Assembly (NCBI GenBank): GCA_963843645.1
Contig: CAWJLE010000007.1
Coordinates: 1-64,000 of the forward strand
Reading direction: 5' to 3'
DNA from: CAWJLE01 sp963843645
GTDB lineage: Bacteria > Chloroflexota > Anaerolineae > DAOTYC01
Length of the DNA stretch: 64,000 nucleotides
Positions 35,042 through 43,523 of the stretch are shown here, piece after piece; the first letter of the stretch is position 1; every line of letters starts with the position of its first letter. Both the position numbers and the translations under genes were made by a program. The notes under the pieces are model-generated. The model did not search any database, was not told the DNA's origin, and was given only the letters and a program-made list of their open reading frames with translations.

Positions 35042-36328
35042 TCAGGCGAGCAGCTCGTCCAGGTTGTCGAAGATCTTGTGGAAGGCCTCCACGTACTTCT
35101 GCTCGACGGCCAGGTCCTGGTTGAAGATGGCGTACAGCTCGGTATTGATCACGAGCGACGTCTCCAGCAGGTTGATCGTCTCGGGATAGTCCTCCGCGCG
35201 ATAGACGATGTTCTTGTGGTGCGGGTTGACGTTCCAGGGCGTGCCGTTGTTGTCGGCGTTGTGGGTCTGGAAGATCGGGAAGCCGGGCATCGGGCCGGTG
35301 TGCCACAGCGTCGCCTTCACCCCTTCGGCCTTCAATGCCTTGAGCAGGCGGTTGCGGAACTCGACGTTCGGCACGGTCAGGCCCAGGGCCTTCGGGTCGA
35401 AGCGGATGCGATACTTGTGGTAGATGGTCGTCCGGTCGGGCGGGACGTAGGGCGGGGTGATGCCGTTGATCTCGCCCAGCTCCTTGGTCAGGAACTCACC
35501 GTTGCGCACGGCGATCTCGTTGTAATGGTTCAGGCGCTTCAGCTGGCTGCGCGCGAAGGCCGCCGGCATCTCCTGCGTGCGGTAGTTGTAGCCGATGGTG
35601 CTGCAGGCGTAGGAGCGTATCTCCTCGGGCGCGTCCAGGATCGCCTCGCCGTAGGTGCGCATGCGGCGCGCTTCTCGGTACAGCTCCTCGCTCTCGGTGA
35701 CGAGCATTCCGCCCTCGCCGCCGGAGAAGTTCTTGGTCGCGTTCAGGCTATAGGCGCCCATGTCGCCGATGGTGCCGGCCTTGCGGCCTTTGTAGAGCGC
35801 ACCGTGGGCCTGGCAGGCGTCTTCCAGCACCATGAGATTGTGCTTCCTGGCGATGGCCATGATCTCGTCCATGTCGGCCGGCAGGCCGTGGATGTGGACG
35901 GGCATGATGGCCTTCGTCTGCTCCGTGATCTTCTCTTCGATCAGTTTGGGGTCGATGTTGTACGTGCGCGGATCGATGTCGACGAAGATCGGAATGCCCA
36001 TCTGGTACAGGATCGGATGGAACGTGCCGGAGAACGAAAACGCCGTGGTAATGACCTCGTCGCCGGGGCCGATGCGCATGGCGAACGTGGCGCCGTGCAG
36101 CGCCGCCGTGCCGGTGTTGAAGGCCAGCACGTACTTGCTGCCGTTCCACTTCGCCCAATCCTCTTCCAGGCCGGTGATCTCCGGAGAGTAGATCCCGTGC
36201 AGAACGCCGCGGTCTAGCGCAGCCATCACGGCTGCCTTGTCCTCCGCAGTCACTTCCGGCCAGGTTTTGAAGCCGACGTCGTCCGGCACGGCCTTAGGGC
36301 CGCCGTGGATTGCCAGTTTGCCTTGCAT
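35042..36328 (-). CDS. DegT/DnrJ/EryC1/StrS-family PLP aminotransferase
   Basis: Intact, 428 residues. Fold-type I sugar/cyclitol aminotransferase with NTGTAALHGATFA, GPGDEVITTAFSFSGT, VLEDACQAHGALYKG and the PLP lysine in SLNATKNFSGGEGG. Start MQGKLAIHGGPKAV is typical. It lies between two dehydrogenases and a transporter; an oxidised sugar or cyclitol made by a neighbouring dehydrogenase is a reasonable amino acceptor (inference). L-glutamine:scyllo-inosose aminotransferase is one family member to compare. Confidence 0.92.
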   Translation of the reverse strand: MQGKLAIHGGPKAVPDDVGFKTWPEVTAEDKAAVMAALDRGVLHGIYSPEITGLEEDWAKWNGSKYVLAFNTGTAALHGATFAMRIGPGDEVITTAFSFSGTFHPILYQMGIPIFVDIDPRTYNIDPKLIEEKITEQTKAIMPVHIHGLPADMDEIMAIARKHNLMVLEDACQAHGALYKGRKAGTIGDMGAYSLNATKNFSGGEGGMLVTESEELYREARRMRTYGEAILDAPEEIRSYACSTIGYNYRTQEMPAAFARSQLKRLNHYNEIAVRNGEFLTKELGEINGITPPYVPPDRTTIYHKYRIRFDPKALGLTVPNVEFRNRLLKALKAEGVKATLWHTGPMPGFPIFQTHNADNNGTPWNVNPHHKNIVYRAEDYPETINLLETSLVINTELYAIFNQDLAVEQKYVEAFHKIFDNLDELLA

Positions 36329-36384
36329 TGTGAAGATCCTCCTCGTTGGGTTTGGACGTCAACGTAGATGTCCAAAATTCAAAC

Positions 36385-37287
36385 TCAATACATTTCTTCG
36401 ATGCTGATGTACTTGCGCAGGAAGAACAGCACCACCACGACGAACCCCGCAATGCTCAGGGCGACCGCCGATCCCTGAGGAATCTGGAAGCCGCGGAACA
36501 GGTTGACGATCATGATCGCAATCATCGTCCCGCTCGTGCCGCCCACGAGCTTCGGCGTGATGTACTCACCCAGCATGGGGATGAACACAAAGATGAACGA
36601 CGTGATCAGGCCGGCCTTCGTCTGGGGCAGAGTGATCTCCATGAACGCGCGCCAGGGTCGGGCGCCCAGGTCCATGGCGGCGTCCACCTGAGCGAAGTCG
36701 AATTTTTCCAGCGTGGCGTATATCGTGATGACGACGAATGGCAGGTAAAGGTAGAGGAAAACGATCAAGACGGAGAAGGTATTATATAACAAAAACTCCA
36801 GCGGCTCGTGGATGATGCCGATGCCCAGGAGCGCCTGGTTGATCAGCCCTTTGCGGCCGAGGATGCCCATCCACGCGTAGACTCGGAGCAGATAACTGGT
36901 CCAGAAGGGGATGATGACCAGAACCAGCAGCGGCAACTGCCACTTCTTGGACACGTGCCGGACCAGGAAATAGGCGAATGGATAGCCTGCCAGCAGGCAC
37001 AATACGGTCACCGCGAGCGAGATCCCGAAAGTCTTCAGGAGCACACGTGTATACATGTTGAAGCCGAGGAAGGCCCGGTAGTTTTCCAGCGTCCAGACCG
37101 GGACGACGCGGAAGCCGTCCATCTTCCAGAAACTGTACAAGACCATCACGATGAGTGGGACCAGGAAGAAGAAAGAAAACAGGATGCCGATGGGAATGAA
37201 GCCCAGAAAGAGCTTGCGGGACGGCGTCGTGCCGGCCATTTCCTGGTCGGAACGAACTACGTCTCCGAGCGAATCGGGTTGGGCCAT
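36385..37287 (-). CDS. ABC transporter permease, PotB-like
   Basis: Intact, about 300 residues with six membrane helices and the EAA loop (AQVDAAMDLGARPWRAFMEITLPQ) that contacts the ATPase. It belongs to the spermidine/putrescine-type (POPT) family. The ATG at 37287 (MAQPDSLGD) is chosen; the frame extends further but without support. With the binding protein, ATPase and second permease it forms a complete importer. Confidence 0.9.
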   Translation of the reverse strand: MAQPDSLGDVVRSDQEMAGTTPSRKLFLGFIPIGILFSFFFLVPLIVMVLYSFWKMDGFRVVPVWTLENYRAFLGFNMYTRVLLKTFGISLAVTVLCLLAGYPFAYFLVRHVSKKWQLPLLVLVIIPFWTSYLLRVYAWMGILGRKGLINQALLGIGIIHEPLEFLLYNTFSVLIVFLYLYLPFVVITIYATLEKFDFAQVDAAMDLGARPWRAFMEITLPQTKAGLITSFIFVFIPMLGEYITPKLVGGTSGTMIAIMIVNLFRGFQIPQGSAVALSIAGFVVVVLFFLRKYISIEEMY

Positions 37288-37405
37288 AGCGCTCGAGTTA
37301 GCCACTGAACCATACCTCCACACGTCAACACGTTCGAGAGGTCGCACGTTGGAACGCTGACGTGTCAACGTTCCAACGTGTCAACCTGTCAATCTGTCGA
37401 CGACG

Positions 37406-38539
37406 TCATCCGCCGGCGAGGGCTTCGTTGAAGGCCTTGATGGTCTCATCCATGTTCTCGGACGGGCCCTTCAAAGTCATCGTCAAAGCGAATTCCGGCT
37501 TGTCCATCATGTAGCGCTTCGCGCGGTCACCGTTGCCGTTCTTGACCAGGATGTGGTAGGCATCGCGGCTGAACAGCGGGCGGCCGTTCTCCATGAAGTT
37601 CTTGGCGAGCCACTCGCCGGTTTCCATCTTGTCCAGGAAGGTCATCGCGGCGTCCTTGTTGACGGCGTCGGTGACGATCATCTCGCCGTCGATGAAGCCG
37701 ACCACGCCTTCCTTGGGGATGAAGGTCTTGATTTCGGGGCCGTTGGCTGCCTTGACGCGCTCCTCGATCCCCAGGTTGACCGTCGCCATCCAGATCGACT
37801 CATCGGCGAGGAGGGACACGATCTCGTTGTTCTGCTCGACGAACTTGAGGATGTTCGGCATGAGCCTCAGGAGCTGCTTCTTGGCCTGTCGGCGATCTGG
37901 TCGACGGACATGTTGTAGGCCTTGTCGATGCCCAGGGACTTGCCCATCATGGCCATCACGTCGAACGGCTGCAGCTCCATTGCGATCTTGCCCTTGTACT
38001 TCGGGTCGAAGAAAATATCCCACGAATCGGGCTGATCCGGGACGTACTTCGGGTTGTAGGCGATGACGACCGGCGACCAGCCGAACGGGAAGGCCATGGA
38101 CATGCCGTCCTCGGTCTTCCAGAACGGAATGTTCTGGGCCACGTCGAACAGGCCCGCGGCTGCTCTCGAGCGACCACAGGTCGAACGGCTCGATGAGCTT
38201 CTCTTTGTAATACTGCGGCACCCAGAGGGCATCGCCGGAAACCATATCGATTTGCTTGCCACCCACCTGCTGTACCTTGAGGAATGCCTCAGAGTTGTCC
38301 GAGAACAGGGTGGGGTTGGCTTTGACGTCGTATTTGGTGGAGGCTTCTTCGAGTTGTGCTGGGAAATAGTGATCGCTCCAGGTGAGCCAGTTGAAGCTGC
38401 CGCCGGCGGCCGAGGCGATGTTTGCGAGCGGCGACAGCGCGGACGACGCCGCCAGTCCAGCTCCAACGCCGGCTGCAGTGCCCAGAAACGAACGACGGGT
38501 CATTTTGCGCTTGAGTAACCGATCCGAGTCCACAGTCAA
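37406..38539 (-). CDS. Extracellular solute-binding protein, PotD-like (frameshifted)
   Basis: About 378 residues. Tat signal RRSFLG (residues 15-20) followed by Ala-rich segment to ASAAGG. Family 1 binding-protein pattern: NWLTWSDHYFPAQLEEA, KANPTLFSDNSEAFLK, FDVMAMMGKSLGIDKAYNM and FIDGEMIVTDAVNKDAAMTFLD. Two opposite shifts (extra A near 38165, lost C near 37890) put the middle third in another frame. The ligand may be a polyamine or, given the cluster, a sugar/cyclitol derivative. Confidence 0.85.
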   Translation of the reverse strand: MTVDSDRLLKRKMTRRSFLGTAAGVGAGLAASSALSPLANIASAAGGSFNWLTWSDHYFPAQLEEASTKYDVKANPTLFSDNSEAFLKVQQVGGKQIDMVSGDALWVPQYYKEKLIEPFDLWSLESSRGPVRRGPEHSVLEDRGRHVHGLPVRLVAGRHRLQPEVRPGSARFVGYFLRPEVQGQDRNGAAAVRRDGHDGQVPGHRQGLQHVRRPDRRQAKKQLLRLMPNILKFVEQNNEIVSLLADESIWMATVNLGIEERVKAANGPEIKTFIPKEGVVGFIDGEMIVTDAVNKDAAMTFLDKMETGEWLAKNFMENGRPLFSRDAYHILVKNGNGDRAKRYMMDKPEFALTMTLKGPSENMDETIKAFNEALAGG

Positions 38540-38673
38540 CCTCCTTCATGCTTCACTTGTGTCGCTCTGTGCGACTATCGTAACTGACCGTTGGCCGACT
38601 TCCTGTTGCGGCTGGGTAAGCGACGCGTCGTCGGATATGTCCGATATCCACCTCCCTTCGTCGTCTTGCCGAC

Positions 38674-39823
38674 TTATTGACGGAGCAGAATGCTATCTTC
38701 GGCATTCCAGGACAGATAGACCGGTTGCCCACACTTCTCCGCCCAGTCGGTCGATTCTGTGCTCTCGTTGGGCGAGAATATCTTGGTCAGGTTGCCCCCC
38801 AGCTCGACGTGGAGCTGCGTGTACATCCCCATGAAGGACGTCTTAGCCAGGATGCCCTGGCCTACGTTCAGGCTGTCGGGCGCGGTGGTCGAGAGCCGGA
38901 TGCGCTCCGGGCGCACCATGACCGTCACCTCGGCCCCTTTCTGGGCGAACGGACGCAGCATCGCCTGCACCGGGCGATCGAAGCCGGGAATGTCGACCCG
39001 GACCTGCCCTTCGCCGACGTCCAGGACGCTCCCGGCGAAGAAGTTGCTGTCGCCGATGAAATCGGCCACGAAGCGCGTCTCCGGGCGGTAGTAGATGTCG
39101 GCCGGGGATGCCGACCTGGGCGACCTTGCCGCCGGACATCACCGCGATGCGATCCGACATGGACATCGCTTCTTCCTGGTCGTGCGTCACGTGGATGAAG
39201 GTAATGCCGACCTTGCGCTGGATGTTGCGAAGCTCTACCTGCAGCTGTTTGCGCAGCTTGAGGTCGAGCGCCCCGAGCGGCTCGTCGAGCAGGAGCACCG
39301 CCGGGCGATTCACCAGGGCGCGGACGAGGGCAACGCGCTGCTGCTGGCCGCCGGACAGCTGTTTGGAGCCGCGATTCCCCGCCCATTCCAGCGAGACCAG
39401 GCTGAGCATCTCCTGCACACGCCGCTCGATCTCGTCCGGCGGAACCTTCTTCATTCGCAGGCCGAAGCCGATGTTCTGCCCGACCGTCATGTGAGGGAAG
39501 AGGGCGTAGTTTTGGAACACGGTGTTGACGTTGCGTCGATAGGGCGGGTCGTCGGTGACGCTCTTGCCGTCGATGAAGACCTCGCCGCGGGTCACCGGAA
39601 TGAACCCACCGACGATGTTCAGCGTCGTGGTCTTGCCGCAGCCCGAGGGTCCCAGCAGGCAGAAGAACTCGCCGCGCTTGATGCCCAGCGAAACGTCATC
39701 CAGGGCGCGCACCGTCCCGTAGAGCTTGGTCACGTTGCGCACTTCAACGGCCAGATCGGTTGAATGGACGTCGGTTTCAGTTTCACGCTCAGGAATTGCC
39801 AAAATCGCCTCCTCCCCCAACAA
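38674..39823 (-). CDS. ABC transporter ATP-binding protein, PotA-like (frameshifted)
   Basis: About 383 residues. Walker A LLGPSGCGKTTTL, signature LSGGQQQRVALVRAL, Walker B LLLDEPLGALD, switch VTHDQEEA, then a TOBE_2 domain (VMVRPERIRLSTTAPD). An extra base near 39105 (CCCCGGCCGAC) separates the ATPase from the TOBE part. It drives the PotB/PotC-like permeases of this cluster. Confidence 0.9.
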
Positions 39824-39847
39824 GACGGCGGGTGATGGATATGCTCT

Positions 39848-41026
39848 TTAGGAGACCTTCACCAGGATCTTTCCGCCCTTACGCTGGGCGGTCTCTTCGA
39901 TCGCCTCGATGGCCTGATCGAGCGGGAACGTCGCAGTCGCGATGGGCTCGATGTCGACGCGGCCGGAGGCCATCAACTGAATGACGTTGGCCCAATTCTC
40001 GTGGCCCGAGCTGCCGATGCCGCCGAAGATGGCGGCGCGCTTCGTTTGGTAGGTCTGCAGCTGGCAGGGCGTGGTTCCGGCGACCAGGCCGATCTGGACC
40101 ATCTTGCCGGCGACCGCGAGGGCCTTCTCGATCTCGGGTACGGTGAAGCGGTTCGCACCGGCGGCCTCGACGGCCATGCCGACGCCCACGCCGTGGGTTG
40201 CGTCGGCGATGACCTGGGACGGCGACGTGTCCTGTTTGGTGAGCTCAGCGGGATCGTAGATGTCGGTCGCGCCGGACTGACGGGCCATGTCGCGGCGCTC
40301 GGCGGACATCTCGAACGCGAAGATGCGGGCCGCGCCGCCCGCGCGGAGCACCTGGATCGCGCAGCAGCCGATGGGGCCCGTTCCGAAGACCGCCGCGTGC
40401 TGCCCGGGCTTGATGTTGCCGGCCGCGGTCACGATCGCGTTGTAGGTGACGGCGGTCGGCTCGACGAGCGCGCCCAGGCGGTAAGCCGCATCCACGTCGC
40501 CGGTCGCCTCGGCGATGTCGTTGAGCTTCAGGGCATACTTATAATGGCAGGCCACGTAGTCGGCGAACGCGCCGTCCGTGGTGAAGCCCAGCTCCTCCAG
40601 GTTCTGGCACTGGTTGAAATAGCCGGCCCGGCACGGGGTGCACTCGCCGCACCAGTCCATGCCCTCGGCGGTGACCATGTCGCCGACCTTGATGTTCTTC
40701 ACGGCGCTGCCGACTTCGACGACTTCGCCAGAGAACTCGTGCCCGATGATCAGCGGCAGCTTACTGTGGCCGGGGAACAGGATGTAGCCTTCGGCGTCGC
40801 TCTCGTAGAAGTGCACGTCGGAGCCGCACACGCCGCAGTACTTGACGCCGATCACCACATCGTGCGGCCCGGCTTTGGGCGCCGGAATGTTGGTCTTGAG
40901 GGCCAGCGTCGAATTCTTCCAGATGGCGCTGCCGTTCAGAGCACGATGATCGCCGCCCAGCTCACGGCCGCTCAAGGTGTAGCCGGGCCTGGGAACATAA
41001 TCCGCGGATAAGTACAAGCCTCTCAT
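39848..41026 (-). CDS. Zinc-dependent dehydrogenase, scyllo-inosose/sorbitol dehydrogenase-like
   Basis: Intact, 392 residues of the medium-chain family. Catalytic zinc: GVCGSDVHF and IGHEFSGEV. Structural zinc cysteines: WCGECTPCRAGYFNQC. Rossmann loop: FGTGPIGCCAIQVL. The unusual N-terminus MRGLYLSADYVPRPGY and overall pattern recall the Thermotoga scyllo-inosose 3-dehydrogenase from memory. It lies between ATPase and permease genes of the importer, so it is part of the same unit. Confidence 0.85.
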   Translation of the reverse strand: MRGLYLSADYVPRPGYTLSGRELGGDHRALNGSAIWKNSTLALKTNIPAPKAGPHDVVIGVKYCGVCGSDVHFYESDAEGYILFPGHSKLPLIIGHEFSGEVVEVGSAVKNIKVGDMVTAEGMDWCGECTPCRAGYFNQCQNLEELGFTTDGAFADYVACHYKYALKLNDIAEATGDVDAAYRLGALVEPTAVTYNAIVTAAGNIKPGQHAAVFGTGPIGCCAIQVLRAGGAARIFAFEMSAERRDMARQSGATDIYDPAELTKQDTSPSQVIADATHGVGVGMAVEAAGANRFTVPEIEKALAVAGKMVQIGLVAGTTPCQLQTYQTKRAAIFGGIGSSGHENWANVIQLMASGRVDIEPIATATFPLDQAIEAIEETAQRKGGKILVKVS

Positions 41027-41092
41027 TGCTTTATCTTTCCTCCAACAGGTGATTGAAGTAGCGTCTCGCTCCTCTGGAACGACACGCCGAGA

Positions 41093-41887
41093 CTACGATT
41101 TGCGACCCGCTCGAGACAGCAGCGTGAAGAAGAAGAGCAGAATGAAAATTGAGCCGAGCAGCAGGAGCGTGGCCAGTGCGTTGACCTTCGGTGTGACGCC
41201 GAACTTGACCTGCGAGAAGATGTACATGGGCAGCGTGCTCTGGTTGCCGATGGTGAACAGGGTCACCACGAACTCGTCGAGGGACAGCGTGAAGGCGAAC
41301 AGCGCGCCGGCCAGCACGCCGGGCATGATCAGCGGCAGCGTGATGCGGCGGAAGGTCTCCATGGGATTGGCGCCCAGGTCCGCGGCGGCCCACTCCAGGC
41401 TGCGGTCGAAATCGAGCAGCCGGGCCGTGACGACCAGGATCACGAACGGTGTGGTCAGCACCACGTGCCCGAAGATGACGGTCATCAGGGACAGCTCCAT
41501 GCCGACCAGCGACGACAGGAAGACCAGCAAAGCGACGCCGATGAGCAGTCCCGGAATCATGATCGGCAGGATGAAGATCACCCGGAGGGTCTCTTTGAAG
41601 CGAAACGAGCTGCGCACGAGAGGGAAAGCGGCCGAGGTGCCGATGACCGTGGCGAGGATCGAGCTGGTCGTCGCGACCATGAGGCTGTTCTTGAACGCGT
41701 CGATGACCAGGTAGTCTTTGAAGAGCTCTCCGTACCACTTCAGCGTGAAGCCGGTCCACGGCAGGTTGGCGATCCTGGAATCATTGAACGAGAACATGGC
41801 CAGCACGATGACGGGCACGTACAGGAACAGGTAGCCCAAGACGCCATAAGTCATGAACCCGGCTCGCGCGCGATCTCTCGTAGGCAA
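41093..41887 (-). CDS. ABC transporter permease, PotC-like
   Basis: About 264 residues with six membrane helices and EAA loop EWAAADLGANPMETFRRITLPL. The start is uncertain: TTG at 41887 or ATG at 41854 (MTYGVLGYLFLYV). The in-cluster partner of the PotB-like permease. It follows the ROK gene directly. Confidence 0.88.
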   Translation of the reverse strand: MPTRDRARAGFMTYGVLGYLFLYVPVIVLAMFSFNDSRIANLPWTGFTLKWYGELFKDYLVIDAFKNSLMVATTSSILATVIGTSAAFPLVRSSFRFKETLRVIFILPIMIPGLLIGVALLVFLSSLVGMELSLMTVIFGHVVLTTPFVILVVTARLLDFDRSLEWAAADLGANPMETFRRITLPLIMPGVLAGALFAFTLSLDEFVVTLFTIGNQSTLPMYIFSQVKFGVTPKVNALATLLLLGSIFILLFFFTLLSRAGRKS

Positions 41888-41907
41888 TCTTCAACGTCAT
41901 GCTGTGG

Positions 41908-43159
41908 TCATCTCCTTCGTCTCAATAATACCGACGCTTCGCTGAATGCGGAATGACTCAGATAAAATTGCTCCTCAGTCGCCTGCAAGGCCAGGGCCAC
42001 CGCGCCCTGCAGGACGGCTTCCGGCTTCAGACCCGACGGCGCGATCCGCGGCATGGCGGGCAGCAAACCCTTGACGCGCGCCTCGATGCGAGGCAGGAAC
42101 AGGTCGTATCCGGGGGTCAGCTCCTGCCCGAGGGTGATCAGGTCGGGGTCGAGCACGCTCACGATGCTGGTGACGATCAGGCTGAGGTAATCGGACATCT
42201 CGTCGAGCAGGCGCACGGCCAGGGGATCGCTTCGGCGCGCGGCCTCGTACAGATCGTTCATGTTCAGCGTGCCGTGGCAGGCCAGAATGTCGGCCAGGAG
42301 ACCGGAGTTGCCGTCGACGACGGCCTGGCGGGCCTTTTCCAAAATGGCGCCGCCGGATCCCTGGAGCTCCATGCAACCGAAGGTGTCGTAAGATTGGCCC
42401 AGGTAGCACCGATCGGGGGGGATGTAGCCGACCTCGCCCGCGGCCTGGTGCGCGCCCTGGTACAACCGCCCATGAATGACAATGCCGGACCCGATACCGA
42501 GTCCGACATTCAGCCAAACGAGGCGCTCCGCCTGGCGGCCCGCACCCCACACGCTCTCCGCCAGGGCGCCCAGGTCGCTCTCGTTCTGAACGAAGACGGG
42601 GCACCCGAATCGTTCTTCTAACAGAGCCTTCAGTGGCACGTCGCGCCAGCCCAGGCTCGGCGGCCAGCATGACCACGCCGTCGGGATTCTGGACGACGCT
42701 GGGTGCGGCGATGCCGATGGCCCGCACGGACTCCCGGACGGCGGGGTCGCTGTCCAGCAGGTCGGCGATGAGGGCCACGACCTGGGCCAGGTTCTCTTCG
42801 GGATCGCGCGTGGGGCTGACCGGGCGCTCGACGCAGCGCGTGAAGTCCCCGCCGAGGTCGGCCAGAGCGCCGACCAGACGTCGGCCGTTCAGGTCGACGC
42901 CGATCACGGCGCCGGCTTTGTGGTTGTACTGTAAGAGAGTGGCGCGCCGGCCGCCGCGCGAAGGGGCGGCGCCGACCTTCAACAGCAGGCGCTGCTCCAG
43001 CAGAGGGGCCGTGATGCGGCCGACCGTCGCCGGATTGAGGTCCAAGCGCTTGGCGATCTCGGCGCGGGAAATCGGTCCGCGCTCCTTGACGAGGCGCAGA
43101 ATCGAAGCCCGATTGATGCGGACAATGAGTGCGGCGTTACCAACAAAGGCTGTGGACAC
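41908..43159 (-). CDS. ROK-family transcriptional regulator (frameshifted)
   Basis: About 417 residues. An N-terminal winged helix (ASILRLVKERGPISRAEIAKRLDLNPATVGRI) is followed by a ROK sugar-kinase-like domain (AVIGVDLNGRRLVGALAD, VFVQNESDLGALAE, LGIGSGIVIHGRLYQGAHQAAGEVG). The zinc motif is only partly kept (CYLGQSYDTFGCMEL). One extra base before AGCCTG near 42650 splits it. First gene of the cluster, with an operator over its own promoter, so it is probably an autoregulating repressor released by the imported sugar or cyclitol. Confidence 0.87.
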
Positions 43160-43246
43160 GATAACGTCCCCTTAGCGGGTCTACAGAGCCGGCACATCGC
43201 AACGGTCCAACGGTTTAGGTTCAGCAGGGAGGAAGCAGAGGCGAAA

Positions 43247-43301
43247 ACTTACTTTCATGCAGCAATAAAGTAAGTATAGCATGAAGTATGGCCTTTGTCA
43301 A
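43247..43301 (-). promoter_or_regulatory. Promoter and ROK operator of the 43159-33911 cluster
   Basis: On the minus strand: TTGACA (43301-43296), 17-bp spacer, TATACT (43278-43273). Just downstream is the inverted repeat ACTTACTTT / AAAGTAAGT (43247-43255, 43267-43275; 11-bp spacer), resembling the TTA-n-TTT...AAA-n-TAA sites of XylR/NagC-type ROK repressors. A second pair TTCATGC/GCATGAA (43254-43260, 43279-43285) overlaps it. A bound repressor would block RNA polymerase. Confidence 0.75.
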
Positions 43302-43399
43302 TACATCCTCTATTCGATTAGGGACAATTCGCATATCCTGGGGGGGCGCGTCCGGCGGCGAAAAGACGGGCGGCGCCGGCAGGTTCATCGCTGTGCTGA

Positions 43400-43430
43400 G
43401 ACTTCCGAAGTTTCCGAAGCTTCGGAAGTC
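43400..43430. repeat. ACTTCCGAAG mini-palindrome
   Basis: GACTTCCGAAG / CTTCGGAAGTC around TTTCCGAAG. Related elements lie at 17879, 60459 and 60706. Confidence 0.7.
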
Positions 43431-43446
43431 TGGGTTGCCCGTCGAA

Positions 43447-43476
43447 TTGGAAGAGGTGCACGACATGTGGTAAAAT
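43447..43476 (+). promoter_or_regulatory. Promoter of the 43524 lipoprotein
   Basis: TTGGAA (43447-43452), 18-bp spacer, TAAAAT (43471-43476) preceded by TGTGG. Confidence 0.5.
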
Positions 43477-43523
43477 AGGTAAACAGAAGTTGCATCTTCT
43501 GACCACCGAGCGGAGGTGGAACG

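Noticed and set aside
34220..36217. 665-codon frame opposite the oxidoreductase and DegT genes
   Set aside because: Both minus-strand genes are intact with catalytic motifs; the plus-strand product has none.
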